Position numbers and translations under genes: made by a program | In this document: positions 51,495-60,782 of the stretch, in pieces | Position numbering within the stretch: the first letter of the stretch is position 1 | How the letters are laid out: every line of letters begins with the position of its first letter | Notes under the pieces: model-generated | Told to the model about the DNA's origin: nothing | The model's database searches: none | What the model saw: the letters and a program-made list of their open reading frames with translations, nothing else | Origin: Imhoffiella purpurea | Lineage (GTDB): Bacteria; Pseudomonadota; Gammaproteobacteria; Chromatiales; Chromatiaceae | DNA length: 64,000 bases | Assembly (NCBI RefSeq): GCF_000585215.1 | Contig: NZ_AONC01000040.1 | Location: 62,001-126,000, forward strand | Direction of reading: 5' to 3'

Positions 51495-53402
51495 ATGATA
51501 CGCAATCTATTGGTCCTCGCATTCGGGGCGATCGCATTCGTGCCCGGCTGCCAACACGGAGATAACAGCACCTTGGCGATACATCAAGCCAATCCACCGG
51601 TCGACAGCCTGGTTTTGTACAAAAGCCGGCCGGCCCGCGTCACCAGTGTCGGCGACAAGATCGAGATCGAGCTCGACGCCGGTCAGAGCAAGCGGGTACG
51701 CACCAAGGATGTCGAGCTGCTGCATCCGGGGCCGCTGCGCAGCCTTGGGGATCTGGTGCCGCAGGAGGGCGAGCTGACCGATGCCTGGGAGCTGCTCGAG
51801 GGCAGCGAGACGACGCTTCGCGATCTGGCCGAGCTGGCCTTCGACGATTTCACGCCCTCGACGGCCTGGGCGGTCTGGCAGCGCGTCGCCGAGGGGCTGG
51901 CCTTCGTCGGCACGCCCTCGTCGATCCAGGTGCGCTCGCGCGAGGTGGTGGAGCGGGAGCAGGCCGAGCGCGCCGCCAAACAGGCGTCCGAGGCCGACTG
52001 GAAGGCATTTCTCGAACGCATGGAGGCGGCCAGGCCGGCTGACGAGGACGCCAAACGCTTGCAGGAGGTGGAGCGGCTGGCGCTGGGGCAGATCGAGCAC
52101 AGCCGGATCCTGGAGGCGCTGGGGCATCAGTCCAGCCCGGAGAACGCCCATCGCGCGCTGGTTCGGGTCGGCTACTGGACGCGAAATCACAATCCGCATC
52201 CGCTGCGCTGCGGCGCCCTGCTCGAGGGGCTGGAACTCCCGGTCGCGGATCTGGAGGACGAGGTCGAGCGGGTCGATCTGACCCATCTCCAGTCCTATGC
52301 CATCGACGACGAGGGCAACCAGGATCCGGACGATGCCCTGAGCCTCGACGGCGATCGGCTCTGGGTGCATGTCGCCGACGTCGCGGCCCTGGTGGAGCCG
52401 CACGGCGATCTGGAGCGCGAGGCGCGCGCGCGCGGTGCCAATCTCTATCTTCCCGAGCGCGTCGTCAACATGCTGCCGGGCGCCGTCACCGAACGGCTGG
52501 GCCTGGGGCTGCAACCGGTCTCTCCGGCCTTGTCGTTCGGTTTGCGCTGCGACGATCGGGGCGAGCTCCTGGAGTTCGAGGTCGTGCCCTCCTGGGTGCG
52601 GGTCGAGCGTCTGAGCTACGACGCGGTCGATGGCATGCTCGATCGCTCTCCCTTCGCCGAGATGCTGGCGCTGACCGACCGCTTTCGCGCGCGTCGAACG
52701 GCCAATGGCGCGAGCGGTCTGGCGCTGCCCGAGGTCAGCGTCCGCGTCCTGGATGGCGAGGTCGTGATCCGGCCGTTGCCGCGCCTGCGCAGCCGCGAGC
52801 TGGTGACCGACGCCATGCTGATGGCGGGGGAGGCGGCAGCGCGCTATTGCATGGCGCGCGACATCTCCATTCCGTTCGCGACCCAGGCCCCGCCGGACGG
52901 AACGGGCGAGGCCGAGGATCTGGCGAGCATGTTTGCGCGACGTCGTTGCTTCAAGCCCTCGCGCCTCCTCCTGGAACCCGAGCCGCATTCGGGGTTGGGG
53001 CTGCCGGTCTATACCCGTGCCACCAGTCCCCTGCGGCGCTATTCGGATCTCCTGGTCCATCAGCAGATCCGGGCGACGCTTGCCGGGCGGGATCCGCTCG
53101 ATGCGGCACAGGTGCTGGAGCGGGTGGCCGAGGCGGATGCGGCCTCGGTCGTGGTGCGGCGCGGCGAGCGGCTCTCCAACCAGCATTGGAAGCTGGTCTA
53201 TCTGCGCGACAATCCCGGCTGGAAGGGCGAGGGCGTGGTGGTCGGAATCGAGGACCGGAAGGCGGTATTGCTGATCCCTCGACTGGCGCTGGAAACGCGG
53301 GTCCGATTCCGAGATCCTGTCGCGCTGAATCAGCGCCTGCGCATCGCCCTGAACGAGGTGGACCTGCCCGACCTGACAGCAAGCTTCCGCGTGGTCGGCT
53401 GA
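51495..53402 (+). CDS. RNB-domain exoribonuclease (RNase II/R family)
   Basis: Up to 635 residues. The RNB core carries the acidic catalytic cluster AIDDEGNQDPDDALSLDG (Asp residues binding Mg), VHVADVAALVEPHG, LYLPERVVNMLPGAVTERLG and PVYTRATSPLRRYSDLLVHQ. It lacks recognisable duplicated cold-shock domains and has only a weak C-terminal S1-like segment, so it belongs to a shorter RNB lineage. ATG 51495 gives a lipoprotein-like leader (FVPGC) that is probably fortuitous; TTG 51573 with GGAG upstream fits the family start better. Degrades RNA 3' to 5'. Confidence 0.87.
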   Translation: MIRNLLVLAFGAIAFVPGCQHGDNSTLAIHQANPPVDSLVLYKSRPARVTSVGDKIEIELDAGQSKRVRTKDVELLHPGPLRSLGDLVPQEGELTDAWELLEGSETTLRDLAELAFDDFTPSTAWAVWQRVAEGLAFVGTPSSIQVRSREVVEREQAERAAKQASEADWKAFLERMEAARPADEDAKRLQEVERLALGQIEHSRILEALGHQSSPENAHRALVRVGYWTRNHNPHPLRCGALLEGLELPVADLEDEVERVDLTHLQSYAIDDEGNQDPDDALSLDGDRLWVHVADVAALVEPHGDLEREARARGANLYLPERVVNMLPGAVTERLGLGLQPVSPALSFGLRCDDRGELLEFEVVPSWVRVERLSYDAVDGMLDRSPFAEMLALTDRFRARRTANGASGLALPEVSVRVLDGEVVIRPLPRLRSRELVTDAMLMAGEAAARYCMARDISIPFATQAPPDGTGEAEDLASMFARRRCFKPSRLLLEPEPHSGLGLPVYTRATSPLRRYSDLLVHQQIRATLAGRDPLDAAQVLERVAEADAASVVVRRGERLSNQHWKLVYLRDNPGWKGEGVVVGIEDRKAVLLIPRLALETRVRFRDPVALNQRLRIALNEVDLPDLTASFRVVG

Positions 53403-53602
53403 TGCTGCCAGGCGTCCGTCTTCCTTGACTCAGATCAGTTGAGGGCTTGGCTGGATCCGCTTAACCTACCGGACGGCGGATCCTCGTCCGCCCTGGCTCA
53501 TCTGGCCGTTACGGGAAAATGCGCCGACTGACACTCGCGGTTCCGTTCGTCCCCGATCGGTGACACAGGTTCGAGACCGGACGCGAGAGGTCGAGTTGGA
53601 TC

Positions 53603-54130
53603 CTAGGCCCGCCACTGGCGGACCGCGCCGGTGTCCACATGCACGAAGTTGGAGCGCGGATAGTAACCGACGCCGCCGCGGCTGAGTTCGATCGCGGTAT
53701 CGCGGAGGTAGCGCGTGGACAGGTCCGGAAAGCGGATGTCCATGGCCTTGCCCTTGAGGTGAAGGCTGTTCTTGGCGACCCCGCGCGATCTGCGGCGCAG
53801 CATGGTATTGGTTTCGGGAGAGCGGTAGGCGCTCAGTACGTGATACCGGGCGTCCGGATCGCCGAGCGCGACCTTGAGGTCGTAGAGCAGATCGAGCAGA
53901 CGCGGATCCATGCCGATCACGTCGCCGGTGCGGAAGTCGCGGAAGAAATAGTTCAGTCGTTGCAGGGCCGATTTTTGATAGCGGTCGCCGATGCGGTAGA
54001 TGACGTCGATACGGTCATCGGTGTGCAAATGATAGAAAGACAGCACCCGCGGCCTCTCGATGGCCGTCCGTGCGAGCGTTGGGGCCGATGCCGCGGATAG
54101 GACTGCGCCAAGGAAATAACGTCGGTTCAT
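53603..54130 (-). CDS. YcbK-like murein-related protein (DUF882, peptidase M15 fold), Tat-exported
   Basis: 175 residues. The N-terminus MNRRYFLGAVLSAASAPTLA carries a twin-arginine pattern and cleavage after LA. The DUF882 domain shows LSAYRSPETNTMLRRRS, zinc ligands in NSLHLKGKAMDIRFPD and the last His in NFVHVDTGAVRQW. E. coli YcbK (MepK) is a Tat-exported murein endopeptidase of this family; the same role is likely here. Monocistronic; divergent from the lytic transglycosylase gene. Confidence 0.88.
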   Translation of the reverse strand: MNRRYFLGAVLSAASAPTLARTAIERPRVLSFYHLHTDDRIDVIYRIGDRYQKSALQRLNYFFRDFRTGDVIGMDPRLLDLLYDLKVALGDPDARYHVLSAYRSPETNTMLRRRSRGVAKNSLHLKGKAMDIRFPDLSTRYLRDTAIELSRGGVGYYPRSNFVHVDTGAVRQWRA

Positions 54131-54449
54131 GTTCCCCCCGGTACATTCTGGACGTTAAACGATTTCAAGGCTGAAATTATAAAGATCGGGAGAGAGAAAT
54201 CAATTGAAATCGAACCTGATCTCATTTCTCAATAAAACTTAAAGTGTTACATGAAGTAGCAATCATAAGTCATCTTTCGGTAACGGTTAGCCTCATGATG
54301 TGGATAGATTACGTAATGCGGCGCGAAGTGTCTTGATAATTGTGATTTTTGTCGGATTTTTCGTCCGTGATTGCTTGCGTCGGGTTGGGCTTCATGCGGA
54401 CGCGGAATAGACTATGATGGTCACATTCGCTGATCACGGGGGTTGAGCG
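54131..54449. other. AT-rich divergent promoter region
   Basis: About 320 bases, far more AT-rich than flanking genes, between the divergent YcbK-like and lytic transglycosylase genes. TTGGGC and TAGACT separated by 17 bases (about 54385-54413) make a plausible promoter for the downstream gene. No gene seen. Confidence 0.4.
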
Positions 54450-55130
54450 ATGCGTGGGGCGATAGGAGCGATATTGATGGTCGGGGCTGCGGTTGCCTTA
54501 CCGCCGGGCCTTGCGGCGGCCGACGTCTTCAAATACGTGGACGGCTCGGGCAATGTCTATTTCACGGACACGCCCCTGAAAGGCAACCGATACAAGCTCG
54601 AGTGGCACCGGGAAGCCAAGAAACTGGTTCGCGAGAGCAAGCGGAAATACGCGAATCTGAGTCGCGGCGGATATTCTCGGGGAAAGGCGTATACCAGCAA
54701 GTCGATGCAGAAGCGTCGCAAGAACGTCGAGCACCTGGTTCAGGCGAACGCGCGTCGCTACCGTCTGCCGCCGGCGCTTCTGCATGCCGTCATCCGTGCC
54801 GAATCGGCCTACAACTCATCGGCCGTCTCCTCTGCGGGCGCTCAGGGGATCATGCAGCTGATGCCGGCCACCGCCGCGCGCTACGGGGTTTCCGACAGCT
54901 TCGATCCGGTCGAGAACATACGCGGTGGGGCCGCCTATCTGCGCTATCTACTGGATCTCTTCGACCACGATCTGCAGTTGGCGGTCGCGGGCTACAACGC
55001 CGGCGAGGGCGCGGTCATGAAGTACGGCCGTAAGATTCCTCCCTATGCAGAGACGCAGAGCTACGTCCGCAAGGTGCTCCAGTACTATCGCGCCGAGCAG
55101 CCCGCCAGCATCGTCATGACCGTGCGCTGA
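54450..55130 (+). CDS. Lytic transglycosylase (SLT domain) with DUF4124-like N-terminus
   Basis: 226 residues. Signal peptide (cleavage after AAA near residue 24), then a DUF4124 motif (DVFKYVDGSGNVYFTDTP), a basic linker, and a C-terminal SLT domain: catalytic Glu in AVIRAESAYNSSAVSSAGAQ, GIMQLMPATAARYGV, AAYLRYLLDLFDHDL and AVAGYNAGEGAVMKYG. Cleaves peptidoglycan glycosidically in the periplasm. Confidence 0.93.
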   Translation: MRGAIGAILMVGAAVALPPGLAAADVFKYVDGSGNVYFTDTPLKGNRYKLEWHREAKKLVRESKRKYANLSRGGYSRGKAYTSKSMQKRRKNVEHLVQANARRYRLPPALLHAVIRAESAYNSSAVSSAGAQGIMQLMPATAARYGVSDSFDPVENIRGGAAYLRYLLDLFDHDLQLAVAGYNAGEGAVMKYGRKIPPYAETQSYVRKVLQYYRAEQPASIVMTVR

Positions 55131-55131
55131 G

Positions 55132-55350
55132 TCAGTCCTCTCCGATCACCCGCTCGTCGCGCGGGATGGAGAGGAGACGCTCGGCCTCTCCCTGCTGCTT
55201 GGCGAAGATCAGTCTGTATTCGATTCCGCTCTCTCGTGGCTCGTTCTGACGCCGGCCGCGCACGATCTCGCGTGCGTCCTGATAACGCTCCTTGGTGTCC
55301 AGATGTTCGAGCTGACGTGGGGGGGAGATCTTGTAGACGAAATAGGGCAT
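55132..55350 (-). CDS. Small conserved-type protein of unknown function
   Basis: 72 residues, MPYFVYKISPPRQLEHLDTK, then a charged helix and a C-terminal LSIPRDERVIGED. The sequence is soluble, charged and protein-like, with an acidic C-terminus. ATG 55350 is the natural start. It converges on the lytic transglycosylase gene (one base between stops) and is divergent from sat. I do not know a defined function. Confidence 0.65.
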   Translation of the reverse strand: MPYFVYKISPPRQLEHLDTKERYQDAREIVRGRRQNEPRESGIEYRLIFAKQQGEAERLLSIPRDERVIGED

Positions 55351-55682
55351 GGCTTGGATATTTTCGCTTTGAGATTCTGATGGTTGCGTCAGGCTTCTCA
55401 GGTGGCGCGACATCGATTCGGAGCAGGGTGGCTCCGTGCCGCGCAACTCGGCCGGACCCAAGTCTAACCCATCCTGGCGCGCTTGCATTCACGCGCCGGC
55501 CTCGATCATTAGACCTCGATAATACTATTGGATACATAAGGACAAACTTGGGGAGCGGAAACCACTGCCGTGATAAGGTCTATCCGATACATGGCTGCCG
55601 GGGGCCAAGGGGCCGCTCTCCGGCATGGTTAGAAATCGCTCGTATGACCATTACTCGCATGGCCCTTGAGGAGAGACAAGCG
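55351..55682. other. Divergent region upstream of sat
   Basis: About 330 bases with no credible gene; reading frames here are extensions of sat or of the small protein. An AT-richer patch around 55505-55560 is the likeliest promoter area for sat. No operator recognised. Confidence 0.35.
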
Positions 55683-56870
55683 ATGATCAATCCAGTGGGC
55701 TCCGATGTCCTGAAACCCCTGTTCGTCTACGACCCGGATCAGCACCATGCCCTCACGCGCGAGGCCGAGGGTCTGCCGCAGGTCACGATCAGTTCCCAGG
55801 CGGCCGGCAACGCGGTCATGATGGCCGGCGGCTATTTCAGTCCGCTGTCCGGATTCATGAATCTGGCGGATGCCCTGAGCGTCGCCGAGGGCATGCGGAC
55901 CACGGACGGTCGTTTCTTTCCGGTTCCGATTCTCTGTCTGCTCGAGGATGTCGAGTCCATCCGCGGCGCCGGCAGGATCGCCTTGCACGACCCCAATATG
56001 GAAGGGAATCCGGTGCTTGCCGTCATGGACGTCGAGGCGATCGAGGAGATCGGCGACGACCAGATGGCCCTGATGACCGAGAAGGTCTATCGCACACTCG
56101 ATCCTGAGCATCCGGGCGTCGCGACCTTCAACGCGCAGGGCCGCTACGCCGTTTCCGGACCCATCCAGGTTTTGCACTTCTCCTATTTCCAAAGCGACTT
56201 TCCGGATACCTTCCGCACGGCGGTCGAGATCCGCAACGAGATCGCCGAGCGCGGCTGGAAGCGGATCGTCGCCTTTCAGACCCGCAATCCCATGCACCTC
56301 GCGCACGAGGAGCTCTGCCACATGGCCATGGACCGTCTCGACTGCGACGGCCTGGTCATCCACATGCTGCTGGGCAAGCTCAAGCCGGGCGATATCCCGG
56401 CACCGGTGCGCGACGCGGCCATCCGCAAGATGGTCGAGCTCTATTTCCCGCCCAACAGCGCCATGGTGACCGGCTACGGCTTCGACATGCTCTACGCCGG
56501 TCCGCGCGAGGCGGTCCTGCACGCCTATTTCCGCCAGAACATGGGTGCGACCCATTTCATCATCGGCCGCGACCATGCCGGTGTGGGCGACTACTATGGC
56601 GCCTTCGACGCCCAGACCATCTTCGAGGAAGAGGTGCCGGAAGGCGCGCTGCAGATCGAGATCTTCCGCGCCGATCACACGGCCTATTCCAAGAAGCTCG
56701 ACCGTGTCGTCATGATGTGCGAGGCGCCGGACCACACCAAGGAGGACTTCGTCCTCCTGTCCGGGACCCGGGTGCGCGAGATGCTGGGGCAGGGCATCGC
56801 CCCGCCGCCCGAGTTCTCCCGTCCCGAGGTCGCCCAGATCCTCATCGACTACTACCAGTCGCTCGACTGA
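55683..56870 (+). CDS. sat: ATP sulfurylase (sulfate adenylyltransferase), homo-oligomeric Sat
   Basis: 395 residues. In sulfur oxidisers Sat runs in the direction APS + PPi to ATP + sulfate, conserving energy from sulfite. Family features: GGYFSPLSGFMNLADALSVA, nucleotide motif AFQTRNPMHLAHEELCHMAM, IIGRDHAGVGDYYG and LLSGTRVREMLGQG. No APS-kinase domain is attached. ATG 55683 follows GAGGAGAG. APS reductase genes (aprBA) are not adjacent within this window. A strong terminator follows. Confidence 0.95.
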   Translation: MINPVGSDVLKPLFVYDPDQHHALTREAEGLPQVTISSQAAGNAVMMAGGYFSPLSGFMNLADALSVAEGMRTTDGRFFPVPILCLLEDVESIRGAGRIALHDPNMEGNPVLAVMDVEAIEEIGDDQMALMTEKVYRTLDPEHPGVATFNAQGRYAVSGPIQVLHFSYFQSDFPDTFRTAVEIRNEIAERGWKRIVAFQTRNPMHLAHEELCHMAMDRLDCDGLVIHMLLGKLKPGDIPAPVRDAAIRKMVELYFPPNSAMVTGYGFDMLYAGPREAVLHAYFRQNMGATHFIIGRDHAGVGDYYGAFDAQTIFEEEVPEGALQIEIFRADHTAYSKKLDRVVMMCEAPDHTKEDFVLLSGTRVREMLGQGIAPPPEFSRPEVAQILIDYYQSLD

Positions 56871-56891
56871 CTGGTCTGATGTGGGCGTCTC

Positions 56892-56919
56892 GACCCGCTT
56901 CGGATCGGAAGCGGGTCTT
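56892..56919 (+). terminator. Rho-independent terminator after sat
   Basis: GACCCGCTTC-ggatcg-GAAGCGGGTC-TT: ten-pair perfect stem 21 bases after the sat stop, just before the convergent pentapeptide gene's end. Confidence 0.8.
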
Positions 56920-56937
56920 CCCGCCGGCTCGGCGCGG

Positions 56938-57792
56938 TCAGCGCAGATTCTGCTTGTAGGAAGGAACGACCGCGTTCCGGGCCTTGGAGATGTTGGCGAA
57001 TTCCAGCGTGACGCTCGCCAGCTCGACCCCGGAGAAATCCGCGTTGGTGACGTCGGCGCGATGCAGAATGGCGCCGCCGAGGATGGCATCGGTCAGATCC
57101 ACATCGGTCAGATCGGCATGACGGAAGTTGGTGTCCTGGGCCGAGATGCTCCGCATCCTGGCGCCGCGCAGATCGGCCCCTTCCAGGTTGGCCAGATTGA
57201 TGACGGTGAAGCCGTCCTTCGTCAGACTTGTCAGATCGGCCTCGTGCATGCTGGCCCGGAACAGGTTGGCGTCGTTCAGATGAGCCTCGCGCAGATCGGC
57301 GCAGCAGAGGTTCGATTCGCGCAGGTTGGCCCGGATGAGCAGCGCCTTGATGGCGACCACGTGCGAGAGATCGCTGCCGTGGAAGTCGGTCCCGCGCATG
57401 TCCGCGTGGCTCAGGTTGGCCGACGTCAGCTTGGCATAGCGGATCTCGGCGCCGCGCAGGTCGGCGCCGTCGAGCCGGGCATCGGAGAGATCCGCGCCGT
57501 TGAGCATGGCCGCTCGCGACGGCTGATCCGATCCGAGCCGGGCGTGCGTCAGATCGGCCGAGCGCAGATCAGCGTCCGCGAGATTCGCCCCGACCAGATT
57601 GGCGTCGGCGAGACACGCCTCGGCCAGGCAGGCGCCGACCAGATCGCTCGAGCCGAGATTGGCTCCGCTCAGATCCCGTCCGCTCAGATCCGCTCCGTTC
57701 AGACGCATGTCGCGCAGATCTGCCCCGGCGAGCGTCGCCGCTTCGATGGATTCCAGTATCTCTCCCGTTTCACGATGCCTGATCTCGATCAT
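56938..57792 (-). CDS. Pentapeptide-repeat protein
   Basis: 284 residues, almost entirely A(D/N)Lxx repeats (GADLRDMRLNGADLSGRDLS and onward), predicted to form a right-handed quadrilateral beta-helix. A short N-terminal segment (MIEIRHRETGEILESIEA) resembles the leader seen in cytosolic members. There is no membrane helix or kinase-like fusion. Some family members mimic DNA and bind gyrase; no specific role can be assigned here. Confidence 0.9.
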   Translation of the reverse strand: MIEIRHRETGEILESIEAATLAGADLRDMRLNGADLSGRDLSGANLGSSDLVGACLAEACLADANLVGANLADADLRSADLTHARLGSDQPSRAAMLNGADLSDARLDGADLRGAEIRYAKLTSANLSHADMRGTDFHGSDLSHVVAIKALLIRANLRESNLCCADLREAHLNDANLFRASMHEADLTSLTKDGFTVINLANLEGADLRGARMRSISAQDTNFRHADLTDVDLTDAILGGAILHRADVTNADFSGVELASVTLEFANISKARNAVVPSYKQNLR

Positions 57793-57995
57793 GACTCGAA
57801 TCCTCCGGATGGCGATGGGCCTTCATTGGTGTGGGTCCTGACACCCTTAAGAATAGTCCGGGGCTCGACCGGGCCTGATCGACAGTCGGGGTGTCACTGG
57901 CTAAGATCCGGCGATTCGCTGGCGATGGGCCTGGGTTCAGGCTGACGCACGCGATGGGGCACGACGACGAACGACCACCGAAGAGGAGCACGACC

Positions 57996-59273
57996 ATGAA
58001 ACTCGAAACCCTGGCCATCCATGCCGGATTCGCCCCGGATCCGACCACCAGGGCGGCGGCGACGCCGATCTTCCAGACCACCAGCTATACCTTCGACGAC
58101 ACCCAGCACGGTGCCGACCTCTTCGACCTCAAGGTTCCGGGCAATATCTACACCCGCATCATGAATCCGACCACCGACGTGCTCGAACAGCGCGTCGCCG
58201 CATTGGAGGGCGGCGTGGGTGCCCTGGCCGTGGCGTCCGGCATGTCCGCCATCACCTATGCCGTCTTCACCCTGGCTCAGGCCGGCGACAACATCGTGGC
58301 GGTCTCCACGCTCTACGGCGGAAGCTACAACCTTTTCGCCCACACCCTGCCTCGGCTCGGCATCCAGGTGCGCTTCGCCGCGCCCAACGACATCGCCGGT
58401 ATGGAGTCTCAGATCGACGCCAAGACCAAGGCGGTCTTCTGCGAGTCGATCGGCAATCCGGCCGGCAACGTGGCGGACATCCAGGCGATCGCCGACATGG
58501 CCCACGCCCACGGCGTGCCCGTCATCGTCGACAATACGGTTCCCAGTCCCTATCTGTGTCGTCCGTTCGAGCACGGCGGCGATATCGTGGTGCATGCCCT
58601 GACCAAATATCTGGCCGGACACGGCACCACCATCGGCGGCATGCTGGTCGATTCCGGCAAGTTCCCCTGGGCCGAGCATGCCGACCGCTTCCCCATGCTC
58701 AACGAGCCGGACGTTTCCTATCACGGGGTGGTCTACACCGAGGCGCTGGGTCCGGCGGCCTTCATCGGGCGCGCCCGGGTCGTGCCGCTGCGCAACATGG
58801 GCGCGGCCATCTCGCCCTTCAACAGCTTCCTGATCTTGCAGGGCATCGAGACGCTGCATGTGCGCATGGACCGCCACTGCGAGAATGCGCTCGCCGTCGC
58901 CAACTTCCTCGATGCGCATCCGGGCGTGGAATGGGTGCGTTACGCTGGTCTTCCGAGCAACCCGGACTATCCGCTGATCCAGAAATACATGGACGGCGGC
59001 AAGGCGAGCTCCATCCTGTCCTTCGGCATCAAGGGTGGGCGCGAGGCCGGGGCCAAGTTCATCGACGCGCTGCAGCTCACCCTGCGTCTGGTCAACATCG
59101 GCGACGCCAAGACGCTCGCCTGCCATCCGGCGACCACGACCCACCGTCAGCTGTCGCCGGAGGAACTCGCACGGGCCGGCGTCTCGGAGGATCTGATCCG
59201 TCTCTCCATCGGCATCGAGCACGTGGACGACATCATCGCCGACCTGGATCAGGCATTGGCCGCCGCGGCATGA
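57996..59273 (+). CDS. metY: O-acetylhomoserine sulfhydrylase / aminocarboxypropyltransferase
   Basis: 425-residue PLP enzyme of the Cys/Met metabolism family that makes homocysteine from O-acetylhomoserine and sulfide. MKLETLAIHAGFAPDPTTRA is the typical start; YTRIMNPTTDVLEQRVAALE, SGMSAITYAVFTLA, VVHALTKYLAGHGTTIGGML (PLP Lys) and CHPATTTHRQLSPEEL follow. ATG 57996 has GAGGAG upstream; the frame is open from 57891. Direct use of sulfide suits a sulfur bacterium. Confidence 0.93.
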   Translation: MKLETLAIHAGFAPDPTTRAAATPIFQTTSYTFDDTQHGADLFDLKVPGNIYTRIMNPTTDVLEQRVAALEGGVGALAVASGMSAITYAVFTLAQAGDNIVAVSTLYGGSYNLFAHTLPRLGIQVRFAAPNDIAGMESQIDAKTKAVFCESIGNPAGNVADIQAIADMAHAHGVPVIVDNTVPSPYLCRPFEHGGDIVVHALTKYLAGHGTTIGGMLVDSGKFPWAEHADRFPMLNEPDVSYHGVVYTEALGPAAFIGRARVVPLRNMGAAISPFNSFLILQGIETLHVRMDRHCENALAVANFLDAHPGVEWVRYAGLPSNPDYPLIQKYMDGGKASSILSFGIKGGREAGAKFIDALQLTLRLVNIGDAKTLACHPATTTHRQLSPEELARAGVSEDLIRLSIGIEHVDDIIADLDQALAAAA

Positions 59274-59293
59274 TCCGCTAGCCGAACCCGATC

Positions 59294-60202
59294 ATGAGCC
59301 GCATCACCGGCCTCTTTCCGCTCTGGGCGCTGCTCGGCGTGGCCTGCGCCTATCTGTTCCCCGAGTGGCTCGCCGGGGCGAAGCCGGCCATCGTGCCGCT
59401 GCTGGGGCTGGTGATGTTCGGCATGGGCGTGACCCTGGATCCGCGGGATTTCGTCCGGGTCGCGCGCCAGCCCAGCACCATCCTGCTGGGGCTGGCGCTG
59501 CAGTACGGCATCATGCCCTTGGCGGGGCTGGGGATCGGGCTCGCATTCGGTTTCCCGCCCGCCCTGCTGGTCGGTTTCGTGCTGCTCGGGGCCAGCCCGG
59601 GCGGGACGGCTTCGAACGTCATCTGCTATCTCGCCCGCGGCGACGTCGCGCTCTCGATCGCCCTCACCACCGTTTCGACCCTGGCGGCCGTGCTCCTGAC
59701 GCCCATGCTGACCTGGCTCTATGTCGGGGAACGGGTGCCCGTTCCGGCCTTGGACATGCTCTGGTCGATCGCCGAGATCATCCTGCTCCCGGTCGCGGCG
59801 GGCCTGCTGGTGCGCCGCTGGATCGGATCCCGCATCGCGCCGGTCGAACGGCTCTTTCCCATGATCTCCATGTGGGCCATCGTCCTGATCGTCGCCATCA
59901 TCGTGGCGCTCAACCGCCAGAATCTGGCCGAAGTCGGATTGGCCGTCGCGCTCGCCGTCGTCCTGCACAATGCGGTCGGTCTCACGGCCGGCTACGGTCT
60001 GGCGCGTCTGATCTGGCGCGACGAGCAGCGTGCCCGGACCATCGCCATCGAGGTCGGGATGCAGAACTCGGGATTGGCGGTCGCGCTGGCCATCAAGTAC
60101 TTCTCCGCCGCCTCGGCCCTGCCGGGCGCCATCTTCTCCATCTGGCACAACCTGTCCGGATCCCTGCTGGCGAGCTGGTGGTCGCGCCAAAGGTCGACGT
60201 GA
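59294..60202 (+). CDS. Bile acid:sodium symporter family (BASS) transporter
   Basis: 302 residues with about nine to ten membrane segments. LGLVMFGMGVTLDPRDFVRV, LLGASPGGTASNVICYLARG and IAIEVGMQNSGLAVALAIKY are conserved BASS motifs lining the sodium and substrate sites. Bacterial members carry organic anions such as pyruvate or pantothenate; the substrate here is unknown. It starts 20 bases after metY and is probably co-transcribed. Confidence 0.9.
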   Translation: MSRITGLFPLWALLGVACAYLFPEWLAGAKPAIVPLLGLVMFGMGVTLDPRDFVRVARQPSTILLGLALQYGIMPLAGLGIGLAFGFPPALLVGFVLLGASPGGTASNVICYLARGDVALSIALTTVSTLAAVLLTPMLTWLYVGERVPVPALDMLWSIAEIILLPVAAGLLVRRWIGSRIAPVERLFPMISMWAIVLIVAIIVALNRQNLAEVGLAVALAVVLHNAVGLTAGYGLARLIWRDEQRARTIAIEVGMQNSGLAVALAIKYFSAASALPGAIFSIWHNLSGSLLASWWSRQRST

Positions 60203-60328
60203 GCGGCCCGCTTTCGGTCGAGATGGGGTGCGCCGACGGAACCGGCTCGAGGGCTTCAGGCTGGTCGATTATCGACCGATCGAAGACTCGACCATGCTTG
60301 ACAGTCGGTTGCGGTCGACCGACACAGC

Positions 60329-60363
60329 TTATCCACAGATGAGTTCACGCCTATTGTGGAAAA
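60329..60363. promoter_or_regulatory. Pair of inverted DnaA boxes
   Basis: TTATCCACA at 60329-60337 is a perfect DnaA box, and TGTGGAAAA at 60355-60363 is the complement of the known variant TTTTCCACA, in opposite orientation 17 bases away. They lie in the 250-base spacer between the BASS and yebG genes. Confidence 0.5.
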
Positions 60364-60451
60364 GTTGCATGGGTCCGCCATGTGCCATATCGGCCCCCAC
60401 CCAAGCCTCGCGCGGGTTTCCAGGTATGGCGCGATCTTCCGGGATCCTCGC

Positions 60452-60754
60452 TCATCCGGTCGTCTTGATCGGGGTCACCTTGTCACTCTCCCCGGTCGAG
60501 CCAGAGGTCTCGCGTTCCACCGGTTTGCCCTTGAGAATGCGTTCGATATCACGCGCGTTCCGCGCGAGATAGATGGTGAGTTCCTCCAGGTCGGTTTCCG
60601 GAAGAGTCGGCAGCACCTGATCCGAGCGCAGCAGTTCCGCCAGCCGTTCGGCGTTGTCCAGAATGCGGTCGTAGGCGTCCGCCTCCTTCTTCTCGGTCGT
60701 GCGCAAGCGCTCCACTCCCTTGCTGTCTTTGACGATGTATTCGATCTCGATCAT
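60452..60754 (-). CDS. yebG: YebG-family protein, probably SOS-induced
   Basis: 100 residues. MIEIEYIVKDSKGVERLRTT, then KKEADAYDRILDNAERLAEL and LEELTIYLARNARDIERIL match the YebG layout (strand, KKEADAYD helix, acidic tail). E. coli YebG is a LexA-controlled protein of unknown function. ATG 60754 follows GGGAG, and a LexA-type site lies about 30 bases upstream. Confidence 0.8.
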   Translation of the reverse strand: MIEIEYIVKDSKGVERLRTTEKKEADAYDRILDNAERLAELLRSDQVLPTLPETDLEELTIYLARNARDIERILKGKPVERETSGSTGESDKVTPIKTTG

Positions 60755-60782
60755 GTCGGGCTCCCAGGTTTGGTGTCCAGCA

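Noticed and set aside
53425-53438. TTGAC-tcag-ATCAG, an FNR/Anr-like site
   Set aside because: It lies between two convergent gene ends, so it cannot serve a promoter for either; two consensus mismatches make chance likely.
60203-60451. Replication origin, suggested by DnaA boxes
   Set aside because: No dnaA, dnaN, gidA or rpmH genes and no AT-rich unwinding region are nearby, so an origin is not supported.
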